The notes beneath the pieces are model-generated. The model saw only the letters and a program-made list of their open reading frames with translations. It did no database searches and had not been told where the DNA came from. The position numbers and the translations under genes are program-made. A DNA stretch of 37,500 bases from Flammeovirgaceae bacterium (GTDB lineage Bacteria > Bacteroidota > Bacteroidia > Cytophagales > Cyclobacteriaceae): positions 1 to 37,500 of the forward strand of contig JAJTGQ010000104.1 of the NCBI GenBank assembly GCA_021299455.1, in the 5' to 3' direction. This document shows, piece by piece, positions 24,111 to 33,980 of this stretch. Positions within the stretch are counted from its first letter, which is position 1, and each line of letters begins with the position of its first letter.

Positions 24111-25067
24111 ATGCCTGAATTCTATATCCACCATCGTACGCTGTACAGCTACCCTGAAAAAGTTGTAGACTCAGCAAACCAAATCAAACTTTACCCTTTC
24201 AATGACAATCACCAACAGGTGGTGAGTCATCTGTTGAAGATCTCTCAACAGCCATCCATCTATACCTTGCAAGATTATTTCAACAACACCACCGGATTCT
24301 TTTCCTTACTGCAGCCCCACCAGGAGCTTTCCATCGAAAGTTTTCTTCGCGTACAGATGAGTAATCCCCTCTACCCATCGCGGGACGCTTCCAGCGAAGT
24401 TTGGGACAAAATTTTGGCCGAAGACCTACAGCAAAGATTTTTTGACTACTTGCGCCCCGAAATCGCAGAATGTGAAACGGAAGTACGTTCAATCCTAATA
24501 GCAAGCGAGGATAAACTGGTTCATCCGTTAGATTCACTCACTTTTTTGTCGAGTTTTATTTACAAAAATTTCACCTACAAAAAAGGAGTTACCAATATCG
24601 AAACGCAAGTAGATGAAATCTGGAAGCTGAAAGCTGGAGTTTGTCAAGACTTCGCCCACTTGCTCTTGTACATGATGCGCTTGCTGAAAATTCCAGGACG
24701 CTATATCAGTGGATATATTTGTCCGGGCTCTCGTGAATGGCGAGGAGAAGGCGCTACACACGCCTGGGTAGAAGCATGGCTACCCGATTTAGGCTGGGTG
24801 GGCATTGACCCTACCAACAATTGTCTGGCGGGTGAACGACATGTACGACTAGCTACAGGACGAAATTTTACTGATACGACTCCAGTGAAAGGAACCTATA
24901 AAGGAGCCGAAGAGCATATATTGGAAGTGACCGTACAATTCAGCACTACTGAATTTACCGAACCTCAATTGGCAGGAATATTACCAGTTAACTTAGTAGC
25001 CATCGAGCCTGAGGTAATGGCGCGCAACTCTTATGTTGCGTACATGCAAATGCAGCAGCAGCAATAA
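24111..25067 (+). CDS. Transglutaminase-like cysteine protease
   Basis: A 318-residue protein (COG1305 type). Residues 1-80 are the bacterial transglutaminase-like N-terminal domain (HHRTLYSYPEKVVDSANQIKLYP), a beta-sandwich. The catalytic core has C178 in LKAGVCQDFAHL, H217 in GATHAWVEAW and D233 in GIDPTNN, the full Cys-His-Asp triad. There is no signal peptide, so it should act in the cytoplasm with the ATP-grasp and alpha-E proteins. Such enzymes may hydrolyse or transfer gamma-glutamyl or peptide bonds; the substrate is unknown. It ends in MQMQQQQ. No terminator is obvious in the 115 bases to the next gene. Confidence 0.92.
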   Translation: MPEFYIHHRTLYSYPEKVVDSANQIKLYPFNDNHQQVVSHLLKISQQPSIYTLQDYFNNTTGFFSLLQPHQELSIESFLRVQMSNPLYPSRDASSEVWDKILAEDLQQRFFDYLRPEIAECETEVRSILIASEDKLVHPLDSLTFLSSFIYKNFTYKKGVTNIETQVDEIWKLKAGVCQDFAHLLLYMMRLLKIPGRYISGYICPGSREWRGEGATHAWVEAWLPDLGWVGIDPTNNCLAGERHVRLATGRNFTDTTPVKGTYKGAEEHILEVTVQFSTTEFTEPQLAGILPVNLVAIEPEVMARNSYVAYMQMQQQQ

Positions 25068-25182
25068 AAATTACGCCAGATCACCGGTATATAACAAAAA
25101 GTATCCTCCTTTCCGGCTATCACATTTCCGATACTACTGTGTCATATTTAGAATTATATTTAGCTCATAAATACAAGTCACC

Positions 25183-28100
25183 ATGAACAAAAAAATCATA
25201 CTATTTCCATTGCTGGTCTTTCTTGCTCTCTACGCATTCGCGCAAAATGGCAAGAAAGAACTGGCGGCAAACGCAAAAACAAACGCTGCTGCCGTTGATC
25301 TAAATTCCTATTTCAAACCAGTCAAGTGGCGAAATATTGGCCCTTTCCGTGGAGGCCGATCGGTATGCGCAACTGGCGTTGTTGGTGATATTACTACCTA
25401 CTACATGGGCACAACGGGTGGTGGTCTCTGGAAAACAGAAGACATGGGCTTGACCTGGATAAACATTTCTGACGGGTTTTTCAAAACAGGCTCTGTTGGA
25501 GCGATAGCCGTAGCGGAGAGTGATCCCAACGTAGTATATGTTGGAATGGGTGAACACGCTGTAAGGGGTGTTATGACACATCATGGCGATGGCGTCTACA
25601 AATCGACAGACGCAGGAAAAACATGGAAAAAAATAGGGCTTGACCTTACTCAACATATCTCAAGAATTGCCATCCATCCGAAAGATCCAAATATTGTGTT
25701 TGTTGCTGCCCAAGGAGCACTCTATAGCAACTCAAAAGAGCGGGGTGTTTACAAATCAGTAGATGGAGGAACTACCTGGACCAACGTCCTATTCGTAGAT
25801 GATAAAACAGGCTGCGTAGAACTATCGATGGATATGAATAATCCACGCATTTTATATGCCGCCATGAATGAATATGGCCGCCTTCCCTGGAAGGTAATCA
25901 GTGGAGGCGTTGGAAGCGGGCTATACAAATCAACCGATGCAGGCGCAACATGGAAGAAAATTCAAAACGGCCTTCCTAAAGAATTGGGAAAGATGGCGAT
26001 TGCCGTCTGCCGGTCTAATTCCGAAAAAGTGTATGTGCTTGTGGAAAGTGACTCTGACAAAGAACTGGGAGGTTTATTTGTATCTACCAACGCAGGCGAA
26101 AAATGGACTCGCGTAACAAATGATCACCGCCTTATACAAAGGGCCTGGTACTATATCGAACTATTTACGGATCCGAATAATGAGAATACCATATACGTAT
26201 TGAGTGCTCCTGCGCTTCGTTCTGAGGATGGCGGCAAAACCTGGGAAAATCTTTCAGGAACACATGGAGACTTTCATGATTTATGGATTAATCCAAACAA
26301 TTCCAAAAACATGGTGATTGCAGATGATGGAGGTGCGGGAGTGTCGGTTAACTATGGAAAGAGCTGGTCCACCCAGAGCAATATGCCTACGGCACAGTTT
26401 TATAGAATCAATGTCGACAACTTGTTCCCCTACAATATTTATGCTGGTCAACAAGATAACTCTACAGTGAAAATTGCCAGCCGCGAATTAGCCAGTGGTG
26501 GAATTACCACTGAGAGTTGGACTTCATCAGCGGGTGGCGAAAGTGCTTTTCTTGCATTTGATCCAAACGACCCTCGCTATGTACTAGGTGGTAGTTATCA
26601 AGGCACGATTGAAGCACTTGACACAAAAGCAAATGCTGCCACAAACATTATGACTGCCCCCATCCAATATTTAGGAATGGATGCGAAAGATATTAAGTAT
26701 CGCTACAACTGGAACGCACCCATCATTTGGTCTAAACACGAATCAAATACCTATTATCACGGTGCACAACTTTTGCTGAAGACAACAGACATGGGTGTGA
26801 CGTGGAAGGAAGTTTCTCCTGATTTGACCAGAAACGAGAAAAGCAAACAAGGAAAAGGTGGTGGGCCTTACACCAACGAAGCGGTGGGCGCTGAGAACTA
26901 TGGCACATTAAGCTACGTCATTGAATCGCCCCATGAAAAAGGTGTGATCTGGACAGGCAGCGATGATGGACTTGTGCACGTAACAAGAGATGGTGGAGCT
27001 ACATGGCAAAATGTTACTCCGGCTGGTCTACAGGAATGTTTGATCAACGCTATCGAAGTTTCCCCACATGATAAGTCAGTCGCCTATATCGCAACCACTC
27101 GTTATAAATTTAACGATCATGCACCTGGGCTTTATAAAACAATTGACTACGGGAAGACCTGGAATAAAATTATTGCTGGCATTCCGAACAACGCGTTTAC
27201 CCGAGTTGTGAGAGAGGATGATAAAAGAAAAGACTTGCTCTTTGCTGGTACGGAACTTGGCATGTTTGTTTCGTGGAATGGCGGAAAAGAATGGTCACCG
27301 TTTCAACTAAACCTGCCCGTCACGCCCATTACTGATTTAAGAATCCACCAGAACAACTTGATTGCATCAACTTCGGGAAGGTCTTTTTGGGTTCTAGATG
27401 ATCTTGACCTTTTCCGTCAATATAAGTCAGATGCACCAGGCTTAACACTCTTTCAACCAACTCCGACAGTCATTGTAAATGGGAGTAGTGAATTGGATAG
27501 AACATCAGATGATTTTGATGGCACGCATCCTTACCGCGGAATTAATCCCGCTACCGGTGTTGTCATGTATTATCAGTTGCCCGAGTTAAAAGGAAGTGAG
27601 CTCATTACACTAGAAATAAAAGATAGCCAAGGTAACGTGGTTCGTACTTTCAGTTCTCAACGCGACACCACTTCAGTGAGTTATGCTGGCGCACCTCCTA
27701 CAGACCCTACTCTCTCTAAATCAAAAGGATTAAATCGGTTTGTCTGGAACCTGCGCTACCCCACAATGATTGGCGTTCCTAATATCTATATTGAAAGCAG
27801 CTATCGTGGGCACAAAGCTTCACCTGGAAAGTATACAGCAACGCTGCGAGTAGGCACTCAACAGGCAATAACTGACTTTTCCGTTGTGTCTAACCCCCTC
27901 TACCCTACTGATGCAAAAACCTATCAGGACTACCATAGTTTAATGTTACGCATGGAGACAGATTTGAACGCGATGCATCAAATGGTGAATTCACTCTACA
28001 ATAAAAAGGAGCAACTTGAAACCTTATTGAATAGTTTACCAAAAGACAAAAACGCAGGCTTGAGATCCGAGGGTACGGCACTTGTGCAGCGAATAAAACA

Positions 28101-28371
28101 ATGGGATGAAGAGATGGTACAGCGTAAGTCAAAAGCCTATGACGATGTTGAGAACTTTCCAAATAAGTTCACCGCCAACTATTTATTCATGATCAACCAC
28201 GCAGAGAGTGACATACCAATGGTTACCCAACCTACGTTGGATCGATTGAAAGAGTTGAATGCAATATGGGCAACGCTACAGACAAGAGGGCAACAGCTAC
28301 TGGAGAAAGATCTACCTGCTTTCAATAAGCAACTGTGGGATGCCGGTGTTGGTGCTATCTGGAAAAAATAA
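25183..28371 (+). CDS. Secreted Asp-box (BNR/sortilin-like) beta-propeller protein
   Basis: A 1062-residue exported protein with signal peptide [21 protein letters not shown]. Residues about 45-740 hold repeated Asp-boxes of the form S/T-x-D-x-G-x-T-W: TEDMGLTW (near 86), STDAGKTW (141), SVDGGTTW (193), STDAGATW (250), SEDGGKTW (347), TTDMGVTW (534), TRDGGATW (601) and TIDYGKTW (655). This indicates one or two large propellers of the VPS10/sortilin or xyloglucanase (GH74) kind. A beta domain follows (about 760-905, including RFVWNLRYP), and then a helical C-terminal region to 1062. No catalytic Asp pair of GH74 can be assigned. Binding or peptidase-accessory roles are possible. The ATG is 25183; a weak TATATTTA box lies about 25 bases upstream. 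Confidence 0.88.
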   Translation: MNKKIILFPLLVFLALYAFAQNGKKELAANAKTNAAAVDLNSYFKPVKWRNIGPFRGGRSVCATGVVGDITTYYMGTTGGGLWKTEDMGLTWINISDGFFKTGSVGAIAVAESDPNVVYVGMGEHAVRGVMTHHGDGVYKSTDAGKTWKKIGLDLTQHISRIAIHPKDPNIVFVAAQGALYSNSKERGVYKSVDGGTTWTNVLFVDDKTGCVELSMDMNNPRILYAAMNEYGRLPWKVISGGVGSGLYKSTDAGATWKKIQNGLPKELGKMAIAVCRSNSEKVYVLVESDSDKELGGLFVSTNAGEKWTRVTNDHRLIQRAWYYIELFTDPNNENTIYVLSAPALRSEDGGKTWENLSGTHGDFHDLWINPNNSKNMVIADDGGAGVSVNYGKSWSTQSNMPTAQFYRINVDNLFPYNIYAGQQDNSTVKIASRELASGGITTESWTSSAGGESAFLAFDPNDPRYVLGGSYQGTIEALDTKANAATNIMTAPIQYLGMDAKDIKYRYNWNAPIIWSKHESNTYYHGAQLLLKTTDMGVTWKEVSPDLTRNEKSKQGKGGGPYTNEAVGAENYGTLSYVIESPHEKGVIWTGSDDGLVHVTRDGGATWQNVTPAGLQECLINAIEVSPHDKSVAYIATTRYKFNDHAPGLYKTIDYGKTWNKIIAGIPNNAFTRVVREDDKRKDLLFAGTELGMFVSWNGGKEWSPFQLNLPVTPITDLRIHQNNLIASTSGRSFWVLDDLDLFRQYKSDAPGLTLFQPTPTVIVNGSSELDRTSDDFDGTHPYRGINPATGVVMYYQLPELKGSELITLEIKDSQGNVVRTFSSQRDTTSVSYAGAPPTDPTLSKSKGLNRFVWNLRYPTMIGVPNIYIESSYRGHKASPGKYTATLRVGTQQAITDFSVVSNPLYPTDAKTYQDYHSLMLRMETDLNAMHQMVNSLYNKKEQLETLLNSLPKDKNAGLRSEGTALVQRIKQWDEEMVQRKSKAYDDVENFPNKFTANYLFMINHAESDIPMVTQPTLDRLKELNAIWATLQTRGQQLLEKDLPAFNKQLWDAGVGAIWKK

Positions 28372-28390
28372 GGAAATAAAAACGTTGAAT

Positions 28391-28418
28391 AAAAACCTGC
28401 TCCACATAGCAGGTTTTT
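28391..28418. terminator. Bidirectional terminator
   Basis: AAAAACCTGCT (28391-28401) pairs with AGCAGGTTTTT (28408-28418) around a 6-base loop. It is flanked by A-rich sequence on the left and a T-run on the right, so it can serve both the propeller gene and the convergent PLP-enzyme gene. Confidence 0.88.
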
Positions 28419-28419
28419 T

Positions 28420-29367
28420 TTACAGCCACTGTTTCATCTGAGTCTGTGTAAGGTTACCACCACATAAGATAATAGCTACTTGTTGAGATCGAAAATCGCT
28501 TTTGTTCTCAAGAAGCGCGGCAATCCCCACTGCACCCGATGGTTCCACAACCAGTCCAGCGTGCTCATGAAGTAATTTCATCGCTTGCAGAATCGACTTC
28601 TCTTCTACTAAACGCGCACCGTCCACTAATCCTTTCATGTCTTGCAGCGCTTGTTCGACCGGAAGGCGAACTCCAATTCCATCTGCGATTGTATCAATAT
28701 GTTCATAGGAAATCAAGCTGCCCGCCCGCCAAGAATCAACCATGGCAGACGCCCCCTGGGCTTGGACAGCTATTATTTTTGTTTTTGGTGATTTCTCTTT
28801 CATTACTCTGGCTACCCCGTTTAGCAAGGCTCCGTTACCTAAAGGCACCAACAACACATCAATGGATGAAAACGTTTTCGTCAATTCAATTGCAATCGTC
28901 CCCGCTCCTGCTAAGGTTTCAATGTCTACGCTGTCTTCAACAAAACGAATATTTTTTTGTCGCGAGATCTTCCTCGCCTCCTCTTTCGCTGCGTCAAAAT
29001 CTTCACCAAACAAAATCACGTCCGCATCAAGCAGCCGCATCCGATCTACCTTCAACGGGTTTGCATTGACCGAGGCATATACGATCAACTTCTTTTTTGC
29101 CTTTCGGCAGGCATAGGCCATCGCCTGTCCAAAATTGCCGGCACTCGCACAAATTAACTGTGTCTCTGCAGCTTTCGATATAAGATAGTCAGCTCCTCGG
29201 CCTTTAAAGCTTCGAATTGGGTTTATGGTTTCAACTTTCAATACTAACTCAAAATTAAAGAAACTACTAAGTGGCTCGCAAATGTATTGAGGAGTATGAA
29301 TAAATTCGGGCGAACCAACAGCGTGTGCTTCCTCTACTTGAAGGACAGATAAACGATGACTCATCAT
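28420..29367 (-). CDS. Serine/threonine dehydratase-like PLP enzyme
   Basis: A 315-residue fold-type II PLP enzyme, probably deaminating threonine or serine to 2-oxo acids. The PLP lysine is K55 in PIRSFKGRGA. The SAGNFGQA loop is at 75-82, the phosphate-binding glycine loop is PLGNGALLNG, and CGGNLT is near the end. There is no C-terminal ACT domain, so it resembles catabolic TdcB rather than biosynthetic IlvA, or related 1,2-diamino acid lyases. Two ATG codons lie in tandem at 29367 and 29364. The GNAT gene's TGA overlaps them (ATGA, 4 bases), implying coupling. The exact substrate cannot be told. Confidence 0.88.
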   Translation of the reverse strand: MMSHRLSVLQVEEAHAVGSPEFIHTPQYICEPLSSFFNFELVLKVETINPIRSFKGRGADYLISKAAETQLICASAGNFGQAMAYACRKAKKKLIVYASVNANPLKVDRMRLLDADVILFGEDFDAAKEEARKISRQKNIRFVEDSVDIETLAGAGTIAIELTKTFSSIDVLLVPLGNGALLNGVARVMKEKSPKTKIIAVQAQGASAMVDSWRAGSLISYEHIDTIADGIGVRLPVEQALQDMKGLVDGARLVEEKSILQAMKLLHEHAGLVVEPSGAVGIAALLENKSDFRSQQVAIILCGGNLTQTQMKQWL

Positions 29368-29801
29368 AAATTCTTTTTCATCGTTAGTAATGTATACTGA
29401 CCTACTTTCTTTTCACCTGATACTGTGTGATACCCTAAGTCCGCATAAAATTTTTCAAGGTAAGCATGTGGACTCAAGGTTAATGTTTCAACGCCCATTT
29501 CAATCGCTACCTTCTCTAATCGCCTCACCACCTCCTGGCCCAACTTCAGCCCACGATATTCTTTGTAAACAGCAATGCGTGAGATAACTCCTGTACTTCC
29601 ATTTATAGTCAATCGCCCGGATACCACGGGAGCACCTGTCTCTTGGTGATCCCCAAGAATGTGTATGCTGCTATCGTCTAAGCCATCATCATCGAGTTGA
29701 TGAGCAATACCTTGTTCGATGGTGAAAACCTTGTACCGCATTTCCTTAACACTTTCCAAGTCTTCCGTAGATGATGCTATCTTGAAAACAATCTCATTCA
29801 T
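29364..29801 (-). CDS. GNAT family N-acetyltransferase
   Basis: A 145-residue acetyl-CoA-dependent acetyltransferase. The fold is recognisable from MRYKVFTIEQGI (beta1-alpha1), SGRLTINGSTGVISRIAVYKEYRGLKLGQEVVRRLEKVA (beta4 and the acetyl-CoA pyrophosphate loop, RGLKLG in place of R/Q-x-x-G-x-G/A), and AYLEKFYADLGYHTV. It is close to the ElaA / YitI-like branch. It overlaps the serine hydrolase gene by 8 bases on one side and the dehydratase-like gene by 4 on the other. The acceptor is unknown. The three genes may act on amino-acid derivatives, but that is only inferred from the operon. Confidence 0.88.
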   Translation of the reverse strand: MNEIVFKIASSTEDLESVKEMRYKVFTIEQGIAHQLDDDGLDDSSIHILGDHQETGAPVVSGRLTINGSTGVISRIAVYKEYRGLKLGQEVVRRLEKVAIEMGVETLTLSPHAYLEKFYADLGYHTVSGEKKVGQYTLLTMKKNL

Positions 29802-30909
29802 CTTCCAACAGTTTATCCAAACGCTCTACTACTTTTTCAAATTCTTTGTGGGCATTATTACAAAGTACAATCAAGGTTTTATCCTCGTCTAAGTGCCGGA
29901 TGATTTGAGTTTTATAGCCTGGGTTGTCGCCATTGTGTCTTACGATTCGCTTTCCGTTTGGGCTTGTTCGAATATCCCACCCAAAGCCGTAATAAGAAAG
30001 CGAATCATTGTTTAAGCGGGCAGGCGTAAATGCCTCCTCCAGTGTCAGCTGCTTGATAATCCTTTCGGAATACAATGCCCGATCCCAACGCAACAAGTCA
30101 GAACTAGTCGAGCTGATTCGGCCAGGCCCCTTGCGATTGCCCAGCCAAATTGTATAATTCGAATACGGAAACGAATCAGCTTGAACGTATCGTTGTTCTT
30201 CAGCTACGTAAATATGACCCCACGCAAAGTTTTTAATGTTTGTTTTCTCTGGCAAGGTTCGGATGTCAGTGGCATTCATACCTACAGGTCGAAAAATTTT
30301 GCTTCGCGATAGTTCAATGAAATCCTCTCCAGAAACCAGTTCGGCAATGCTCGCCAGCAATACGTAACCGGTGTTACTATACTCATACTGTGTACCTGGC
30401 TCAAACAACTTAGGTGGATGGTACTTCCTTAAGTATTCAATAATATCATCATTATCGGCTACTTTAGATTTATCCCAATGGGCGTCCATAATCGCTTGAT
30501 AGTCCGGCAAGCCTGAGGTATGGTTCAATAAATTGCGAATGGTGATGTTGCCATAGTGTAGTTGCCCTAAGTACTTTTCGATTCCATCATCAAAATTGAG
30601 TTTGTTTTCCTCTTTCAACTGCATAATGATCATTGCTGTAAACTGCTTGGAAACAGATGCCAACTCAAAAACACTCGCTGTATCGACTTTCTCTTTTGTA
30701 ACAAAGTTTTGGTAGCCAAAAGCGCGATGATAAATCGGGCGCCCGCCTTTTGCAAATAATACAACACCGCTAAAATCAGGGAATGTCGACATCAATGAAT
30801 CTGCCCTCGTTGAAAATAGGTTGTCCGCGTGTGTGTGTTTTGCTTTGCACCCGCTGCAAAGAGAACCAACGGCTAAAAATAATACCAATGAATTGACAAG
30901 CTGTTTCAC
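29794..30909 (-). CDS. Beta-lactamase-fold serine hydrolase (class C / PBP4* type)
   Basis: A 371-residue exported hydrolase. The N-terminal hydrophobic stretch ends in LCSGC, a likely lipoprotein signal. The active-site motifs are all there: S85-V-S-K88 (nucleophile in ELASVSKQF), Y177-S-N179 (YEYSNTGY) and H325-N-G327 (RHNGDNPGYKT). LLNHTSGLPDY is a further landmark. These fit class C beta-lactamase-related esterases and D-Ala-D-Ala peptidases rather than a true resistance enzyme. The start is GTG at 30909. It leads the operon with the GNAT and dehydratase-like genes and is divergent from rsmG. Confidence 0.88.
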   Translation of the reverse strand: MKQLVNSLVLFLAVGSLCSGCKAKHTHADNLFSTRADSLMSTFPDFSGVVLFAKGGRPIYHRAFGYQNFVTKEKVDTASVFELASVSKQFTAMIIMQLKEENKLNFDDGIEKYLGQLHYGNITIRNLLNHTSGLPDYQAIMDAHWDKSKVADNDDIIEYLRKYHPPKLFEPGTQYEYSNTGYVLLASIAELVSGEDFIELSRSKIFRPVGMNATDIRTLPEKTNIKNFAWGHIYVAEEQRYVQADSFPYSNYTIWLGNRKGPGRISSTSSDLLRWDRALYSERIIKQLTLEEAFTPARLNNDSLSYYGFGWDIRTSPNGKRIVRHNGDNPGYKTQIIRHLDEDKTLIVLCNNAHKEFEKVVERLDKLLEDE

Positions 30910-30917
30910 TATTTTTG
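30910..30917 (+). promoter_or_regulatory. Possible -7 box for rsmG
   Basis: TATTTTTG matches TAnnTTTG and lies just outside the divergent hydrolase gene. The nearest TTG (30893-30895) is only 14 bases away, shorter than usual. If real, transcription starts near 30923, which favours the rsmG start at 30977 over the ATG at 30821. Confidence 0.25.
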
Positions 30918-30976
30918 AGTTTTATAGTGGGCCAGAAACCCAACACATTCTTGAAATAAATCTAAATTCCAGCCAA

Positions 30977-31612
30977 TTGCAAGACGCAGCCATTATATCC
31001 CACTATTTCCCGAACCTGAGCGACAAACAAAAAAAGCAATTCGCCCAATTGGGCCCTTTATACAAAGAATGGAACGAGAAAATTAATGTCATTTCCAGAA
31101 AGGATATTGACAACCTCTATGTAAATCATATTCTTCATTCGCTGGCAATTGCTAAAGTGATTCAGTTCAAGCCGGGCGCAACCATTCTCGATGTAGGAAC
31201 GGGTGGTGGGTTTCCAGGGATACCACTTGCCATTCTTTTCCCGGAATCTGAATTTCATTTAGTAGATTCTATTGGAAAGAAAATAACGGTGGTAAAGGAA
31301 ATTACAGGAGCCATAGAATTAGACAATATCAATGCCGATCAAATTCGCGCAGAACAACTAAAGTATAAATACGATTTTGTCGTGAGCAGGGCAGTCACGC
31401 GGATGAAAGAATTCTATGGTTGGATCAACACAAAAGTAAAATCCCATTCAAGCCATGATTTAGACAATGGTATCCTTTACCTAAAGGGCGGAGACTTAGA
31501 GGAGGAAATGGACGAACTTAAAAAAAGATATAAGTTGTACGATCTTACTGAATTCTTCAAAGAAGATTTTTTTGAAACAAAGAAGATTGTCTATCTCCCG
31601 GTTTTTAATTGA
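30977..31612 (+). CDS. rsmG: 16S rRNA (guanine-N7) methyltransferase RsmG
   Basis: A 211-residue SAM-dependent methyltransferase that modifies G527 (E. coli numbering) of 16S rRNA. It shows LYKEWNEKINVISRKD, HSLAIAKVIQF, SAM motif I DVGTGGGFPGIPLAI and SRAVTRMKEFYGW, all diagnostic for GidB/RsmG. I place the start at TTG 30977 (reads MQDAAIISHYFPNL), which gives the family length of about 207-215. The frame is open back to an ATG at 30821, but that would add 52 unrelated residues and overlap the divergent hydrolase by 89 bases. Its stop overlaps crcB by 8 bases, tail-to-tail. Confidence 0.93.
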   Translation: MQDAAIISHYFPNLSDKQKKQFAQLGPLYKEWNEKINVISRKDIDNLYVNHILHSLAIAKVIQFKPGATILDVGTGGGFPGIPLAILFPESEFHLVDSIGKKITVVKEITGAIELDNINADQIRAEQLKYKYDFVVSRAVTRMKEFYGWINTKVKSHSSHDLDNGILYLKGGDLEEEMDELKKRYKLYDLTEFFKEDFFETKKIVYLPVFN

Positions 31613-31982
31613 TTTGTTCCCCTAGGTACAAGCCTAGATAAGTTGCTGCAAGGCACAACAACAAACTAGCCAAAACATACACCAGACCCGAAAACGGAAA
31701 TCCGTTTTGAATGAGTGTCAGCGTCTCACTACTAAACGTTGAGAAAGTGCTAAAGCCACCGCAAAAGCCGACTGTCCAAAATAAGCGAGCATTCGGGGAG
31801 ATGATTTGTTTATGGTCTGCTACACCAACCAACGTGCCAAGAACAAAACAAGCAAGGACATTCACAAAAAGAGTTCCGTAGGGGAAATGATGAGAATGAA
31901 ACGAGGATATCCATTTTCCAAGAGAAAAACGCATCACACTTCCGATTCCTCCTCCCAGAAAAATTAAGACAAGCTCGCGCAT
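31605..31982 (-). CDS. crcB: Fluoride ion channel CrcB/FluC
   Basis: A 125-residue membrane protein of four helices that exports fluoride as a dual-topology dimer. Landmarks are GGGIGSVMRFSLGKW (8-22), GTLFVNVLACFVLGTL with the conserved Asn, and GFCGGFSTFSTFSSE carrying the central sodium-site and Phe-box residues. A single copy suffices in dual-topology systems. ATG 31982 lies 4 bases after the acyltransferase gene, so it is the last gene of a leftward operon. I see no fluoride riboswitch directly ahead of it. Confidence 0.93.
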   Translation of the reverse strand: MRELVLIFLGGGIGSVMRFSLGKWISSFHSHHFPYGTLFVNVLACFVLGTLVGVADHKQIISPNARLFWTVGFCGGFSTFSTFSSETLTLIQNGFPFSGLVYVLASLLLCLAATYLGLYLGEQIN

Positions 31983-31986
31983 GGGT

Positions 31987-32712
31987 CTATGAATTCCTTT
32001 TTATCAGTTGTTGCAAAATCTCAAAGGTATGATCCTTCAAACGCTGAACTTGGTCAACCCCATCCAGTACCGGAATCACCTCACCCACAACGATTTTTAT
32101 TACTCCCGGTTTAATCGTCAACGTACCTGGTGGCATGAGCGCGCCTGCACCAATCACAGCTAACGGTTGTATTGACTGTCCTGTATCCACGGCTATTCTA
32201 AATGCCCCTTCTTTAAAAGGCTGCATGATTTCTTTTGTCCGATTCTGTGTGCCTTCCGGAAAAATCAAAATATTGATTCCCAGACCTAAAATTTTCTTTA
32301 GATAATTCAAACTCTTTTTTCTGCTCTCCTGGCTTCCTCTGTCTACAACCACACAGGTCGCTCGCGTTACCCACCCAAAAACGGGGATCTTCAACAACTC
32401 TTTTTTTGCCAACGGCCGAAACTGCCCTCTGATCATCATAGCTATACCTGGCAAATCCAAGAACGAGGTATGATTGCTCACATAAATAAACGCCTTTCCT
32501 TTGGGAATTTTTTCTCGCCCAATCATTTCATATCGAATGAACGTGAGCTTACTAAAGATCCACGACCAAAGTTTCATGAAAAAATAAGTTACAGCTACGG
32601 CCCTTGGCCCGAAAAAAGCTGGCAAAACAATACCCGGCAAAAACAACAACATGAAAAAAGAAAAAACAAATAAAACCCAAAAGGAATAAACCTTTATAAA
32701 AATCGTTTTCAT
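31987..32712 (-). CDS. plsC: 1-acyl-sn-glycerol-3-phosphate acyltransferase
   Basis: A 241-residue inner-membrane phospholipid-synthesis enzyme that acylates lysophosphatidic acid. It has an N-terminal hydrophobic region with two possible helices, then the catalytic H81-x4-D86 (SNHTSFLD), the substrate motif FPEGT (151-155) and a further VVVDRGS segment. The start is ATG 32712; the codon two upstream that would extend it is TTG. It lies 13 bases after the RNA methyltransferase gene and 4 before crcB. Paralogues acylating other lipids (for example ornithine lipids) cannot be excluded. Confidence 0.88.
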   Translation of the reverse strand: MKTIFIKVYSFWVLFVFSFFMLLFLPGIVLPAFFGPRAVAVTYFFMKLWSWIFSKLTFIRYEMIGREKIPKGKAFIYVSNHTSFLDLPGIAMMIRGQFRPLAKKELLKIPVFGWVTRATCVVVDRGSQESRKKSLNYLKKILGLGINILIFPEGTQNRTKEIMQPFKEGAFRIAVDTGQSIQPLAVIGAGALMPPGTLTIKPGVIKIVVGEVIPVLDGVDQVQRLKDHTFEILQQLIKRNS

Positions 32713-32725
32713 GAACAATGCTCTG

Positions 32726-33922
32726 CTATTTTAATTTTTTTAGGCGTGCCATAAAGAAGCCATCAAACCCAGCGGAAGGCAATACCGTCTTTTGCTCCAG
32801 CAATTCAAAGTGTTGGGGTTGATTTTTTAAAAATGTTTCCACTTGTTTTTCATTCTCAGAAGGAAACAAACTGCAGGTAGAATAAACCATCTCTCCACCT
32901 GTTTTCACCATCGAACTATAGTCGGCAAGAATTCGCTGTTGCAACTCTTTTACTTGTTCTATAAAGTCGAGTGACATTTTCCATTTCGCATCCGGGTTTC
33001 TTTTCAAAACGCCTAACCCGGAGCAAGGAACATCCAATAGTAATCGGTCAGCAGAGTTCTCCAATCGTTTTATTGTTTTTGACGATTCAATCAATCTTGT
33101 CTCCACGTTGGCAACTCCTGCACGTCTTCCTCTCTTCTTCAATTCGTCTAATTTCCACTCCTCGGTATCCAAAGCAATGATGCGTCCTTTGTTTTGCATT
33201 AAGGCGGCTAAATGAAGTGTCTTCCCTCCCGCCCCTGCGCACGCATCAATCACGCGCATACCCGGTTTCACTTGTAGAAACGGAGCGATCAATTGCGATC
33301 CTCCATCCTGAACTTCAAACAAGCCATCTTTGAACTGCTGTCGTGTAAAAATATTCTGTCGCTCTTCCAGCAGCAAAGCATCCGGGAAATCAGTTGGTGC
33401 GTCTGTCGAAATATTTTCAAGTTCTTGCAGTTGTTTTTGAAGCTCGTTTCTTGAAATCCTGATCGTATTTACGCGCAGAACAACTTTTGCTTCTTCGTTC
33501 AACGCCTCCAATTCCTTCTCCCATTTTGTGCCAAGTTCTTTAACGCCCAACTCATCCAGCCAATCAGGAATAGACTCTCTGATCTTCCGGTTCGTTTTCA
33601 GCTGTTCATAATTCTCAAGTATTTTCTTTCTGTTCACCCCTTTTAACTCCTCCCAATCAGGGAAGTCCACCTTATTCCAGAGGCACCAGACAGCCAGTAA
33701 TTTCCAATAATCATCCTCATCCGCACCTGTGAGTTCGATAAACAGCCTGTACCAACGAACGATATCGTAAATCGTTTCGGCAATGAAACGTCTATCACGA
33801 GCACCCCACTTTGGGTTGCTCTTCAGAATTTTCTCAATAACCTTATCGGCATACTTTTTTTCGGTGAAAATAAGCTCCAAACCACTGACAACCGCCTCAC
33901 ATAAATTTCTATACAGTTTCAC
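32726..33922 (-). CDS. RsmB/NSUN-family RNA (cytosine-5) methyltransferase
   Basis: A 398-residue enzyme that uses SAM to methylate cytosine in RNA, most likely 16S rRNA. The N-terminal 130 residues are helical (a NusB-like remnant, RRFIAETIYDIVRWYR). Next come the ferredoxin-like region and motif QDGGSQL. The SAM site is DACAGAGGKT (226-235). The two catalytic cysteines are C300 in LLDVPCSGLG and C350 in YSTCSLFPSENE. RNPDAKW is also diagnostic. The start is GTG at 33922, with no good ATG near. It leads an operon with plsC and crcB and is divergent from the TPR-CHAT gene; 58 bases separate the two. Confidence 0.9.
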   Translation of the reverse strand: MKLYRNLCEAVVSGLELIFTEKKYADKVIEKILKSNPKWGARDRRFIAETIYDIVRWYRLFIELTGADEDDYWKLLAVWCLWNKVDFPDWEELKGVNRKKILENYEQLKTNRKIRESIPDWLDELGVKELGTKWEKELEALNEEAKVVLRVNTIRISRNELQKQLQELENISTDAPTDFPDALLLEERQNIFTRQQFKDGLFEVQDGGSQLIAPFLQVKPGMRVIDACAGAGGKTLHLAALMQNKGRIIALDTEEWKLDELKKRGRRAGVANVETRLIESSKTIKRLENSADRLLLDVPCSGLGVLKRNPDAKWKMSLDFIEQVKELQQRILADYSSMVKTGGEMVYSTCSLFPSENEKQVETFLKNQPQHFELLEQKTVLPSAGFDGFFMARLKKLK

Positions 33923-33980
33923 CGTAGGCTTTTTTTGTTGAAATTTATAAGTTAAATCTCACAATACTGAATTTATTACT

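Noticed and set aside
30821-30976. Extended rsmG start at the ATG at 30821
   Set aside because: It would overlap the divergent hydrolase gene by 89 bases and add residues with no counterpart in the RsmG family.
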